Below, in pieces: positions 17,129 through 25,545 of a stretch of 64,000 bases of DNA. A program made the translations under genes and the position numbers. Position 1 is the stretch's first letter, and every line of letters starts with the position of its first letter. Origin of the DNA: Betaproteobacteria bacterium Ga0077526. Lineage in GTDB: Bacteria; Pseudomonadota; Gammaproteobacteria; Burkholderiales; Ga0077523. Under the pieces are notes generated by a model. The model ran no database searches and was not told the DNA's origin. It saw only the letters and a list, made by a program, of their open reading frames with translations. The DNA is taken from the NCBI GenBank assembly GCA_001464765.1, contig LNDV01000028.1, positions 1 through 64,000 on the forward strand, written 5' to 3'.

Positions 17129-18034
17129 ATGAGCGTGAATCATTTCTGGACCGCGTTTGCGTTCGAGCCGTTCATGAACGCACTGCTGATCGGTCTCAGT
17201 GTCGCCAGTGTCTGGCTGATCGCGGCACTGGGTCTCGCGATCGTCTACGGCACGATGGGCGTCATCAACATGGCGCACGGCGAATTCGTGATGCTCGGCG
17301 CCTACAGCGCTTTCGTCCTCGAAACGGTTGTCGGTGTCCCCTTCCTGCTGTGCGTGCCCGCGGCCTTCGTCATCGTCGGCCTGATCGGCGCGGCCATCGA
17401 GCGAGGGCTCGTCCGCCATCTCTACAAACGTCCGCTGGATACGCTGCTTGCGACTTGGGGGTTGTCGCTCGTGCTCATCCAGGGGGTCCGGCTCATCCTG
17501 GGGCCGGAACCGAAGAATCTTCAGAGCCCCGCGTGGCTGAACGCTTCGCTTCGCGTGTGGGTGTTCGAGCTGTCGTGGTTCCGGGTGTTCATCTTCGGCG
17601 TCACGATCGCCGCGTTCGTCCTCACCTGGTGGCTGCTGCATCGGACCCGTCTGGGCCTGATGGTGCGCGCGGTGATGCAGAACAAGGAGATGGCCGCGGT
17701 CCACGGCATCGACGCCGGCAAGGTCTTCACCCTGACGTTCGCCTACGGGGCGGGTCTCGCCGGTCTGGCGGGCTCCATGTTCGGTGCCATCAAGAACGTC
17801 TTTCCCGACATGGGGAGCGGCTACATCGTCGAGGCCTTCCTCGTGGTCGTGGTGGGCGGGGTCGGTTCGCTGCTGGGCAGTCTGTTCAGTTCGATCGGAC
17901 TGGGCGAGATCTACTCGGTGTTCGCGTACTTCACCAACGGGACGTTCGCGAAGTTCTGGCTGTTCCTGCTCGTCGTGATCTTCCTCCGGTTCCGGCCGCA
18001 GGGACTCTTCGCCGATGCCATGGCGCGACGCTGA
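17129..18034 (+). CDS. Branched-chain/urea-type ABC permease (UrtB-like)
   Basis: A 301-residue inner-membrane permease of the LivH/UrtB family, with eight or so hydrophobic helices and the family motif Y-G-T-M-G-V-I-N-M-A-H-G-E at residues about 43-55. It pairs with the LivM/UrtC-like permease that follows 54 bases later to form the membrane channel. Confidence 0.87.
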   Translation: MSVNHFWTAFAFEPFMNALLIGLSVASVWLIAALGLAIVYGTMGVINMAHGEFVMLGAYSAFVLETVVGVPFLLCVPAAFVIVGLIGAAIERGLVRHLYKRPLDTLLATWGLSLVLIQGVRLILGPEPKNLQSPAWLNASLRVWVFELSWFRVFIFGVTIAAFVLTWWLLHRTRLGLMVRAVMQNKEMAAVHGIDAGKVFTLTFAYGAGLAGLAGSMFGAIKNVFPDMGSGYIVEAFLVVVVGGVGSLLGSLFSSIGLGEIYSVFAYFTNGTFAKFWLFLLVVIFLRFRPQGLFADAMARR

Positions 18035-18088
18035 CGGCTCGCCGCGAACGACGACACCGAATCGGCATGCATATCCCACGGAGTCCCG

Positions 18089-19165
18089 ATGCGTAGCAAC
18101 CTCTACCACAACACGACGGCGCAATGGATCGTGTACGTCGTGTTCTTCGCGCTGATGGCCTTCGTGCCCATCGTGATCGACGACACTTTCACTACGAACC
18201 TCTTTGCGCGGTTCCTGGTGCTCGGCATGCTCGCGCTGTCCGTGAGTCTCGTGTGGGGGTTCGGCGGCATCCTGAGCCTTGGCCAGGGCATCGCCTTCGG
18301 ACTCGCTGCTTACGGCATGGGCATGACCATGCAGATGCAGTCGCAGGATCCGGAAAGCTCGCCCATCCCCAGCTTCATGCTCACCAATGAGCTCACCAAG
18401 CTGCCGTTGCTGTGGGAGCCCTTCTGGCATACGCCGACCGGGATCGTTCTCGCGCTCCTGGTGCCCACCGTGTTCTTCCTAATCTTCGGCGCGATGATGT
18501 TCCAGGCCCGTGTGGCCGGCGTGTTCGTGGCGATCGTGACGCTAGCCATGCTGTCCGCGTGGTACTCGATGGCGTTCGACATGCAGCCCTATACCGCGGG
18601 ATTCAACGGCATCTCGCCGCCGAGCCCGCTCAAGTTGGGGGAGCACATCGTCGACCCGTACAGCAACGAGGCTTACTGGATAGCGCTCGGCATGCTCACG
18701 CTGGCAACGCTCGGGCTCAAGCTCCTGCTGCAGAGCAAGTTCGGGCTGATCGTGCAGGCGGTGCGCGAGGATCCGGAACGTGCGCGCTTCCTCGGTTATA
18801 GCGTTTCGGGTTACCAGATCGCGGTCTTTACCGTTTCAGGTTTTGTCGCGGCGCTCGCTGGGGTGCTGTGGGTGATGATCGTCCAGTACGTGTCGCCGAC
18901 TTCCCTCGAGGTCACCTTCAGTGTCTCGATGGTCATCTGGGCGGCGGTCGGCGGGCGCATGTCCCTGCTCGGCGCCATCCTGGGTGCGTTCTTCGTGAAC
19001 GGCATCCAGAGCTACCTCGGCGACGAGATGCTCTACGGCTTCCTCCTCGTGCTCGGCGGTCTGTTCATCCTGATCGTGCGGTTCCTGCCCTCGGGTCTCG
19101 CGGGGCTGCTGGAGAGTCTTCTCGAGCGGCTGGTGCGGCGGCCGGCGGATCAGCGGGGGCAATGA
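18089..19165 (+). CDS. Branched-chain/urea-type ABC permease (UrtC-like)
   Basis: A 358-residue inner-membrane permease of the LivM/UrtC family. The family motif around G-G-I-L-S-L-G-Q-G-I-A-F-G is near residues 56-69 and the ABC-contact loop V-R-E-D-P-E-R-A-R-F-L-G-Y near 226-238. Its stop overlaps the ATG of the first ATPase (ATGA), showing translational coupling. Confidence 0.87.
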   Translation: MRSNLYHNTTAQWIVYVVFFALMAFVPIVIDDTFTTNLFARFLVLGMLALSVSLVWGFGGILSLGQGIAFGLAAYGMGMTMQMQSQDPESSPIPSFMLTNELTKLPLLWEPFWHTPTGIVLALLVPTVFFLIFGAMMFQARVAGVFVAIVTLAMLSAWYSMAFDMQPYTAGFNGISPPSPLKLGEHIVDPYSNEAYWIALGMLTLATLGLKLLLQSKFGLIVQAVREDPERARFLGYSVSGYQIAVFTVSGFVAALAGVLWVMIVQYVSPTSLEVTFSVSMVIWAAVGGRMSLLGAILGAFFVNGIQSYLGDEMLYGFLLVLGGLFILIVRFLPSGLAGLLESLLERLVRRPADQRGQ

Positions 19166-19917
19166 TGGCGCTGCTCGAACTCCACCAGGTCACCAAGGCC
19201 TACGACGAACTCAAGGTCGTGGACGGCTTCGACCTGAAGGTGCATCGCGGCGAGCTGCGGTGTCTCCTGGGCCCCAACGGCGCCGGCAAGACCACGACGA
19301 TCGACCTCATCACCGGCCGGCAGAAGTTGAGCGGCGGGCAGGTCTCGCTCGATGGCACGGTGATCAGCGACTGGCCGGAACACATGCGGGTGCGGGCCGG
19401 GCTCGCGCGGAAGTTCCAGATTCCCGCCGTCTTCAAGGGCCTCACGGTCCGGCAGAACCTCGAGGCCGCGTTCACGCGGCATCTCAGCCCCATCCGGAAC
19501 ATGTTTGTGTTCCGGGATCGCGAAACGCAGGACCGGATCGACGAGGTGGCTTCGCTCGTCAATCTCAAGGACCGGCTCCGCGTGCGCGCGGACGAGCTAT
19601 CCCACGGCGAGACCCAGTGGCTGGAGATCGGCATGGTGCTCACGCAGAACGCCCGGATTCTTCTCATGGACGAGCCCACCGCCGGCATGACCACGCAGGA
19701 GACGCACAAGACCGGCGAGATCTTCAATGGTCTCAAGGGTACGCACACGCTGCTCGTGGTGGAGCACGACATGAGCTTCGTGCGCCAGATCGCCGATCGT
19801 GTCACGGTGATGCACATGGGGCGCTTCCTGGCGGAGGGCACGATCCAGGACATCGAACGCAACGAGGAGGTGCAGCGCGTGTACCTCGGTCAGGGAGGGG
19901 CGGGCCACCATGCTTGA
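19162..19917 (+). CDS. Urea/amide-type ABC ATPase (UrtD-like)
   Basis: A 251-residue ATPase of the LivG/UrtD family. Walker A G-P-N-G-A-G-K-T-T (about 36-44), signature L-S-H-G-E-T-Q-W-L-E typical of UrtD rather than the usual LSGGQ, Walker B I-L-L-M-D-E-P, and switch His in V-V-E-H-D. ATG 19162 overlaps the permease stop; a second ATG three bases later is possible. Confidence 0.87.
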   Translation: MMALLELHQVTKAYDELKVVDGFDLKVHRGELRCLLGPNGAGKTTTIDLITGRQKLSGGQVSLDGTVISDWPEHMRVRAGLARKFQIPAVFKGLTVRQNLEAAFTRHLSPIRNMFVFRDRETQDRIDEVASLVNLKDRLRVRADELSHGETQWLEIGMVLTQNARILLMDEPTAGMTTQETHKTGEIFNGLKGTHTLLVVEHDMSFVRQIADRVTVMHMGRFLAEGTIQDIERNEEVQRVYLGQGGAGHHA

Positions 19918-20605
19918 ACTGTCGAACGTCACCTCCTACTACGGCAAGACGCCGATCATCCAGGGCATGTCCCTGTCCGTGGACAAGGGCGATCTGCTGT
20001 CGGTCATCGGCCGCAACGGCGTCGGCAAGACGACCCTTGCCAAGACCATTCTCGGGCTTACCACCCGCATCGACGGGACGATCCGCGTGAATGGCGCGGA
20101 CGTGAGCCACATGCCGAGCCACCGGCGTGCGGCGCAGGGCCTGGGCTACATCCCGCAGGGCAGGGGCATCCTGCCCAAGTTCACGGTGCAGGAGAACATC
20201 CTGCTGGGCACCTTCGCGCGGAGCGATGGCGCCCAAACGGTACCGCCGCTAGTGCTGGAACTGTTCCCTTATCTCGCAGCGAACCTCACCAAGCGGGCCG
20301 GAACGCTCTCGGGCGGTCAGGCTCAGCAACTGGCGATCGCGCGGGCGCTCGCGACGGATCCGAAGCTGCTGATCCTCGACGAGCCCACGGAAGGCATTCA
20401 GCCCAACATCGTCGAGCAGATCCAGGAGCTGGTGATACGCCTCAATCGCGAGATGGGGCTCACCGTGATTCTCATCGAGCAGAACGTCGAGTTCGCGCAG
20501 CGCGCCGGCAACCGCTTCGTGATCCTCGACAAGGGCGCCATCGCCGCGCAGGGGCCGATCGATGCCCTCACCGACGAACTCGTCCAGAAGCACCTGACGA
20601 TATGA
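19910..20605 (+). CDS. Urea/amide-type ABC ATPase (UrtE-like)
   Basis: A 231-residue ATPase of the LivF/UrtE family. Walker A G-R-N-G-V-G-K-T-T, signature L-S-G-G-Q-A-Q-Q-L-A-I-A-R, Walker B L-L-I-L-D-E-P-T-E-G-I-Q-P-N, the last six residues being typical of UrtE. It overlaps the preceding ATPase by eight bases and completes a five-gene transporter. Confidence 0.87.
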   Translation: MLELSNVTSYYGKTPIIQGMSLSVDKGDLLSVIGRNGVGKTTLAKTILGLTTRIDGTIRVNGADVSHMPSHRRAAQGLGYIPQGRGILPKFTVQENILLGTFARSDGAQTVPPLVLELFPYLAANLTKRAGTLSGGQAQQLAIARALATDPKLLILDEPTEGIQPNIVEQIQELVIRLNREMGLTVILIEQNVEFAQRAGNRFVILDKGAIAAQGPIDALTDELVQKHLTI

Positions 20606-20725
20606 CCGCCCTGTCTGCCCGAAGCCGTCCGCCCCCGCGACGGCGGCACCCCACCCCCGGACCCGTGAACGCGGGCATTCCGTCGACCCTGCGTCTCGAG
20701 CGCACAACGCACCAAGGAGGCTGAA

Positions 20726-21166
20726 ATGATCTCGATCCCGAAGAAAGGCACACCCGAGTACGACCGGCTGGTAAAGGAACACGAGGAATGCATCCGCTCC
20801 ATGAAAGGGGTGGCAGGCTGCTCGATCCTCAAGTGCGCGACGCCCGGCGACACCACCGTGGTGACCGGCGGCATCCACGAGGACTTCCTGCTGAATCGCG
20901 TCCTCCTTCGCATGCGCGCGCTTCCCGCGAAGGGCAAGCTGGTCGTGATCTGCACGAAGGTGGAGAAGGAGTGGCGCATCGGCCGGCTCGCCGGCATCCG
21001 TGGCGTCCCGCCCGAGTTCGTCGACAGCCGCGTCTTCACCGACGAGCAGGAAGTGCAGCACGCCATTTTCCTGATGCGTCTCGACGAGATGGCTGCGCAC
21101 GACGGCATGCCCGAGCACTTCCACGAGGGGTGGAAGCGCCGCGACGACAACTGGACCGCCACCTGA
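20726..21166 (+). CDS. N,N-dimethylformamidase small-subunit-like protein
   Basis: A 146-residue cytoplasmic protein directly upstream of the DMFase large subunit. AAGGAGG precedes its ATG. The C-terminal third (E-W-R-I...I-R...P-E-F-V-D-S-R-V-F...E-E/Q-E-V-Q-H-A-I-F-L-M-R) matches, as I remember it, the end of the Paracoccus/Alcaligenes DMFase small subunit (E-W-D-x-x-R-I...F-K-T-E-E-E-A-M-H-A-V-F-L-R-R). The N-terminal part is different from what I recall and contains three Cys. Known DMFases are alpha2beta2 or larger complexes in which this subunit is required. Assignment rests on gene order plus partial similarity. Confidence 0.75.
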   Translation: MISIPKKGTPEYDRLVKEHEECIRSMKGVAGCSILKCATPGDTTVVTGGIHEDFLLNRVLLRMRALPAKGKLVVICTKVEKEWRIGRLAGIRGVPPEFVDSRVFTDEQEVQHAIFLMRLDEMAAHDGMPEHFHEGWKRRDDNWTAT

Positions 21167-21218
21167 GCGCGGCGAACGCCGCACCGCCCCCGAAAAGCAT
21201 ACGCAGGAGAATCCGAAA

Positions 21219-23633
21219 ATGATGCGACTCACAGGCTACGCCGACAAGTTCAGCGTGCATCCCGGCGACAAGATCAAGTTCTACGTGAACTGTGACGGTC
21301 CCGCCAAGTACAAGGCCGAGATCGTGAAGATGATCAACGGCGACACGAACCCGCGCGGTCCGGGCTTCATCGAGAAGCCCATCAGCGTATCGGTCAACGG
21401 CGAGTACACCGGCCGCAAGCAGGTCATCCACAGCGGCTCCTACGGCTACGTGGCCGACAACCCCTCGCTGCGGGTGAAGAGCTTCACCATCCAGGTCTGG
21501 GTCTGGCCCACCACGCCGAAGACGCATCCGAAGTACTGGAAGCACGGCGCACAAGGCCTGGTGACGAAGTGGTCCCCGGCGGAAGGCGGCTACGGCCTCT
21601 TCATCAACGAGGAGGGAAAGCCCGAACTGAGGATCAACGGCACGAAGATCACAGGGTCGGCGCCGCTGCGCGACCACGCCTGGCACTTCCTCGCCGCCAC
21701 GTACGACGCCGCAACCGGCGAGGCGATCCTTTATCACGAGCCGCAGATCACCTACGCGCTGGATCCCGAAGTGCCTCCGGTTGTCGCGAAGGTCCCGTCG
21801 CCGCCCAGCACCAGCGGCATTCCGCTGGTGATCGCAGGCTACACGGGCAGTTCGAACGGGGGCGTGCTCGCGAACTCGTCGGTTCCTAAGGGCATGGTCA
21901 TCGCCGGCCACTACAACGGCAAGATCGACAGCCCGCGGCTTTGTGATCGCGCGCTCTCGCGTCTCGACATCGAGACGATGAAGCTCGGCTGCCAGACCGG
22001 CATGGACGAGCGTCGCGGCAGCGGTCCCACCCCGCGCCTGTCGGAGTGCGTCGTGGGCGCCTGGGACTTCAGCGTGGGCATCAACACCATCGTGGGGACC
22101 GACAAGGGGCCCTACCTCAACAACGCCGCCATCGTGAACTGCCCCACGCGTGCCATGACGGGCTACAACTGGTCGGGCCACAACTTCGACTGGAAGCACG
22201 CCCCGGCCGAGTACGGCGCGATCCACTTCCACGATGACGACATCGACGACGCCCGCTGGGACGCGGACTTCCAATGGGAAGTGCCTGCAGATCTGAAGAG
22301 CGCGTGCTATGCCGCCAAGCTCACCACCGCCGACGGCGACGAGGACTACATCCCGTTCTTCGTCGTGCCCAAGGTGGGTCAGGAGACAGCGAAGATCGCG
22401 GTGATGATGCCCACCATCAGCTACATGGCCTATGCGAACGAGCACCTGGCCAACAACGCCGGCGGCGCGGAACTGCTCGTGTATCGCGTGCCGATCATGC
22501 AGCACCAGAACATGTTCCTGTCCGAGCACCGCGAGTATGGTGGCTCGATCTACGACACCCACACCGACGGCAGCGGTCTTTGCCTGTCCTCGCGCCTGCG
22601 GCCGATCCTCAGCATCCGGCCGAAGTACGACCACTTCCTGATGCAGGCGCCGTGGCAGTACCCCGCTGACCTGCACCTCATCTACTGGCTCGAGGTGAAC
22701 GGCTACAACTACGACGTGATCACCGACGAGGACACCAACTACGACGGCGTGGCCCGGCTGAAGGGCTACAACGTGGTGATCACCGGCTCGCACCCGGAGC
22801 ACAACTCCGGTCCGCAGCTCGACGCGCTCCACAACTACACCCAGCAGGGCGGGCGTCTGATGTACATGGGCGCGGACGGCTGGTACTGGGTCCACTCCTA
22901 CCACCCGGCGTACGACCATCTGGGCCGGGGCATCGTCACCGAGATGCGCCGTTGCGAGTCCGGCATCCGTACGTGGCGTGCCGATCCCGGTGAGTACTAC
23001 CACCAGTCGACCGGTGAACTGGGCGGGATGTGGCGCTACCGTGGTCGCTACCTGCATACCGTGGCCGGCACCGGCATGTCGTCGGAAGGCTTCGACATCT
23101 CGTCTTACTACACCCGTACACCCGAGAGTAACGATCCGCGGGTGGCCTGGGCGTTCGACGGCATCGGGCAGGACGAGATGCTCGGCAACTTCGGTCTCGT
23201 CGGCGGTGGTGCGGCCGGGACGGAACTCGACATCGTCGACACGATGCTGGGTTCGCCTCCCCACACCCTGGTGGTGGCGACCTCGGCCGGCCACCACACG
23301 GAAGGCTATCTGCTGGTGATGGAGGACTTCGGCTTCAACCAGCAGGGCCTCGACGGCACGCAGCATCCGCGGGTCCGGTCCGACATCGCCTATCACGAGA
23401 CGCCCAACGGCGGCGGTTGCTTCGCGTTCAGCTCGATCGCGTTCTGCGGTTCGCTGCCCTGGAACAACGGGGACCCGGCGAAGAACAACATCTCGCGCCT
23501 CGTGAAGAACGTGCTCGATCGCTTCATGAAGGACGGTCCGCTGCCGCCTCCGCCGAAGGATGCCTACATCCATCGCGGCCGTGCCGAGTACGACCCGGCC
23601 GGCAACAAGGTGTCGACGGCTCGGGGTATCTGA
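21219..23633 (+). CDS. N,N-dimethylformamidase large subunit
   Basis: An 804-residue protein of the DMFase beta-subunit family, which hydrolyses DMF to dimethylamine and formate. Order of parts: N-terminal beta domain (about 1-85), a LamG/concanavalin-like insert (about 88-260), then the DMFase C-domain. From memory, the published enzyme binds one iron through two Tyr and one Glu (Y399, Y440, E521 in Paracoccus); Y402 (or Y405), Y445 and E527 in T-G-S-H-P-E-H here sit at matching spacings and are the likely ligands. It is ~40 residues longer than the 762-residue type. AGGAG precedes ATG 21219. Confidence 0.88.
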   Translation: MMRLTGYADKFSVHPGDKIKFYVNCDGPAKYKAEIVKMINGDTNPRGPGFIEKPISVSVNGEYTGRKQVIHSGSYGYVADNPSLRVKSFTIQVWVWPTTPKTHPKYWKHGAQGLVTKWSPAEGGYGLFINEEGKPELRINGTKITGSAPLRDHAWHFLAATYDAATGEAILYHEPQITYALDPEVPPVVAKVPSPPSTSGIPLVIAGYTGSSNGGVLANSSVPKGMVIAGHYNGKIDSPRLCDRALSRLDIETMKLGCQTGMDERRGSGPTPRLSECVVGAWDFSVGINTIVGTDKGPYLNNAAIVNCPTRAMTGYNWSGHNFDWKHAPAEYGAIHFHDDDIDDARWDADFQWEVPADLKSACYAAKLTTADGDEDYIPFFVVPKVGQETAKIAVMMPTISYMAYANEHLANNAGGAELLVYRVPIMQHQNMFLSEHREYGGSIYDTHTDGSGLCLSSRLRPILSIRPKYDHFLMQAPWQYPADLHLIYWLEVNGYNYDVITDEDTNYDGVARLKGYNVVITGSHPEHNSGPQLDALHNYTQQGGRLMYMGADGWYWVHSYHPAYDHLGRGIVTEMRRCESGIRTWRADPGEYYHQSTGELGGMWRYRGRYLHTVAGTGMSSEGFDISSYYTRTPESNDPRVAWAFDGIGQDEMLGNFGLVGGGAAGTELDIVDTMLGSPPHTLVVATSAGHHTEGYLLVMEDFGFNQQGLDGTQHPRVRSDIAYHETPNGGGCFAFSSIAFCGSLPWNNGDPAKNNISRLVKNVLDRFMKDGPLPPPPKDAYIHRGRAEYDPAGNKVSTARGI

Positions 23634-23638
23634 GGTCC

Positions 23639-23669
23639 GGCCGCCGCGCCCGTCGGTGGCGCGGCGGCC
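23639..23669 (+). other. Perfect 12-bp hairpin between DMFase and the Rieske-like gene
   Basis: GGCCGCCGCGCC and GGCGCGGCGGCC pair without a mismatch around a seven-base loop. It ends three bases before the AAGGAGGA ribosome-binding site at 23673. There is no T-run. It likely protects the 3' end of the DMFase message or limits expression of the next gene. Confidence 0.75.
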
Positions 23670-23686
23670 TCGAAGGAGGATGGGCG

Positions 23687-24751
23687 ATGACCTGGCAGCC
23701 GATGCTCGGATTCAAGGCGGAGCAGAGGAATCTGGAGGACCCGGCGGTCTTCGCGCCGGTGCTCGCGCCGCTGGGGGTGGCCACGGGGCTGCCGCCGGTG
23801 GCTTACCGCGCGAGCGTGTTTGCGCGGCTCGAGGACGAAAAGCTGTGGACGCGCGCCTGGGTGCCCGTGGGCGCCCACGCTCGCATTCCCAACGAGGGAG
23901 ACCTGCTGCCGTTCACTATCGGTGATCACGGCGTGCACGTGCGGCGGGAGGCCGGAAGCCTCAACGCTTACTTCAATTTCGCGCAGCACGGCGGTTGCCG
24001 CTTCGTGCCGCGCCAGTGCCAGACCGGCAACAAGACGAACTGCTTCTACACCTCCTGCGGCCACTCGCGGGATCGGGATGTGATTGCCTCCAATCCGGAC
24101 GGCAGCGAACCGCCGGAGATGTACATGTACGTCGGGAACAACCCGGCAAAGCGCGTCACCGTGCCCGTTCGTGCAATTGGTCCACTGGCCTTCGTCGGAC
24201 TCGACCCCGAGGCGGAGGCAGCGGAGTCGCAGCTCGGGGAGACCGGCAAGTGGCTCGTCGATCAGGAACGCCTCGGCATGCGGCCCCTCGTGCACCTCAC
24301 TGTCGAGGCGCGGTGCAACTGGAAGAGCTTTGTGCAGCAGAGTCTCGGGGAGGCGGCGTGGACGGGCTTTCCGAATCTTGCCGTGTTCCGCATCGAGGAC
24401 TGTCTGGTGACCGCGATCGCACAGCCGGTGGGGCCCGAGCGCACGACCGTGCATGTCGACGTCTTCGAGACGAGTGAGCGGAGCAGTGTCCTGCCCGACA
24501 CGGAGGGCGTCGCGCAGCTGTCGTCTCTATGCCGGGAACGCCTGCGCCAGATCGTCGCACGGGCCGAGGGTCTTCATGCGTCGCTCGCCGCGGACGGCAG
24601 CGACGACTCACCGGTGTCCGACCCGAAGGTCTGGGCGTTCCATCGCGCGCTCGCCCAGCGTCTCATCACCGTACATCAGTACGTGGAACGACCGCTCTAC
24701 GCGATGCCGGGGCGCGCGTCGAACGCCGGCGTGAACGCCGGCCCATTCTGA
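23687..24751 (+). CDS. Rieske oxygenase alpha-subunit-like protein lacking metal ligands
   Basis: A 354-residue protein with the fold pattern of a ring-hydroxylating oxygenase alpha subunit. The N-half aligns by eye from L-P-P-x-A-Y...W...V-G to the usual Rieske site, but C-x-H is now A-Q-H (N-F-A-Q-H-G-G) and C-x2-H is replaced by a different Cys set (C-x6-C-x7-C-x4-C-G-H). In the catalytic half N-W-K-S-F-V-Q-Q-S-L-G-E is followed almost at once by F-P-N-L, so the segment carrying the two iron-binding His is missing. Start at 23687 has AAGGAGGA. It is in the DMFase operon; a structural, zinc-binding or regulatory role is possible. Confidence 0.75.
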   Translation: MTWQPMLGFKAEQRNLEDPAVFAPVLAPLGVATGLPPVAYRASVFARLEDEKLWTRAWVPVGAHARIPNEGDLLPFTIGDHGVHVRREAGSLNAYFNFAQHGGCRFVPRQCQTGNKTNCFYTSCGHSRDRDVIASNPDGSEPPEMYMYVGNNPAKRVTVPVRAIGPLAFVGLDPEAEAAESQLGETGKWLVDQERLGMRPLVHLTVEARCNWKSFVQQSLGEAAWTGFPNLAVFRIEDCLVTAIAQPVGPERTTVHVDVFETSERSSVLPDTEGVAQLSSLCRERLRQIVARAEGLHASLAADGSDDSPVSDPKVWAFHRALAQRLITVHQYVERPLYAMPGRASNAGVNAGPF

Positions 24752-24779
24752 GAGTGCGGCGCCGCGAAGGACCGCAACG

Positions 24780-25481
24780 ATGAACACAACATCCGGAGAC
24801 CCCGACATGAGTGCACAACAGGCGTTCGAGCGATATCAGCAGGGTGACTACTCCGCCGCCCTCGCGGGCTGGCTGCCCAAGGCGGAAGCCGGGGATCCGG
24901 AATCCCAGGCGTGGGTGGGTTCCCTCTACGAATACGGTCAGGGCGTGCCGATCGACGTCGCCGAGGCCTTTCGCTGGTACCTGCGGTCCGCAGAGGGCGG
25001 CAACCGGCTCTCGCAGAACAACGTCGGCGCCATGTACGGCCTCGGTCGCGGCACGGCGCAGGACTATGCGGAGGCGGCGCGCTGGCTGCGTGCGGCGGCG
25101 GAGCAGGGCGATTCGCACGCGATGTTCAATCTCGCCGTTCTCGTGGGGAAGGGACGCGGCGTGCCGGTCGACATGGAGGAAGCCGTGCGGTGGTATCGCA
25201 AGGCCGCCGAACTCGGTCACTCGCCGTCCCAGGCCCGACTGGGCTACCTGCTGTGCGGCAACGAAGGCGTGACGAAGGATCGCGTGGAGGCGTTCGTGTG
25301 GCTCACTCTCGCCGCGAAGCATGGCGCCGGTCATGCGCTGGCGTCGCTGGAGCCGATCGTCGAGCAGATGTCGATCGAGGAGAAGCGGGCTGCGCAGGCG
25401 CAGCTCGCCGCTCGTGAGGGTGCGCTGGCGCGGGCGGCGCTGCCGGCGACCGATGCCGGGATGCCGCGAAATGCGCCCTGA
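24780..25481 (+). CDS. Sel1-repeat (TPR-like) protein
   Basis: A 233-residue helical repeat protein. Four to five Sel1 repeats (A-x-x-x-L-G-x-x-Y-x-x-G-x-G-V-x-x-D-x-x-x-A-x-x-W-Y/L) run from about residue 30 to 180. No signal peptide, so it is probably cytoplasmic. AAGGA precedes ATG 24780; ATG 24807 is a second choice. Sel1 proteins mediate protein contacts; it follows the Rieske-like gene by 28 bases and may help assemble or regulate the amidase complex. Confidence 0.82.
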   Translation: MNTTSGDPDMSAQQAFERYQQGDYSAALAGWLPKAEAGDPESQAWVGSLYEYGQGVPIDVAEAFRWYLRSAEGGNRLSQNNVGAMYGLGRGTAQDYAEAARWLRAAAEQGDSHAMFNLAVLVGKGRGVPVDMEEAVRWYRKAAELGHSPSQARLGYLLCGNEGVTKDRVEAFVWLTLAAKHGAGHALASLEPIVEQMSIEEKRAAQAQLAAREGALARAALPATDAGMPRNAP

Positions 25482-25545
25482 GACCGAGTCGGATCGCCGG
25501 CGGGCGGCCCGACCGAAAAGCGAGATCTGCGCGGAGCGCCCCGTG

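Noticed and set aside
15830..18430. An 866-codon minus-strand frame opposite the amide transporter genes
   Set aside because: Low-complexity Arg/His/Glu/Asp composition; it spans three true genes and their terminator.
21036..23573. An 845-codon open frame on the minus strand across the DMFase large subunit
   Set aside because: It is rich in Arg, His, Gly and Val with no domain pattern, lies exactly opposite a well-recognised gene, and is expected at this GC content.
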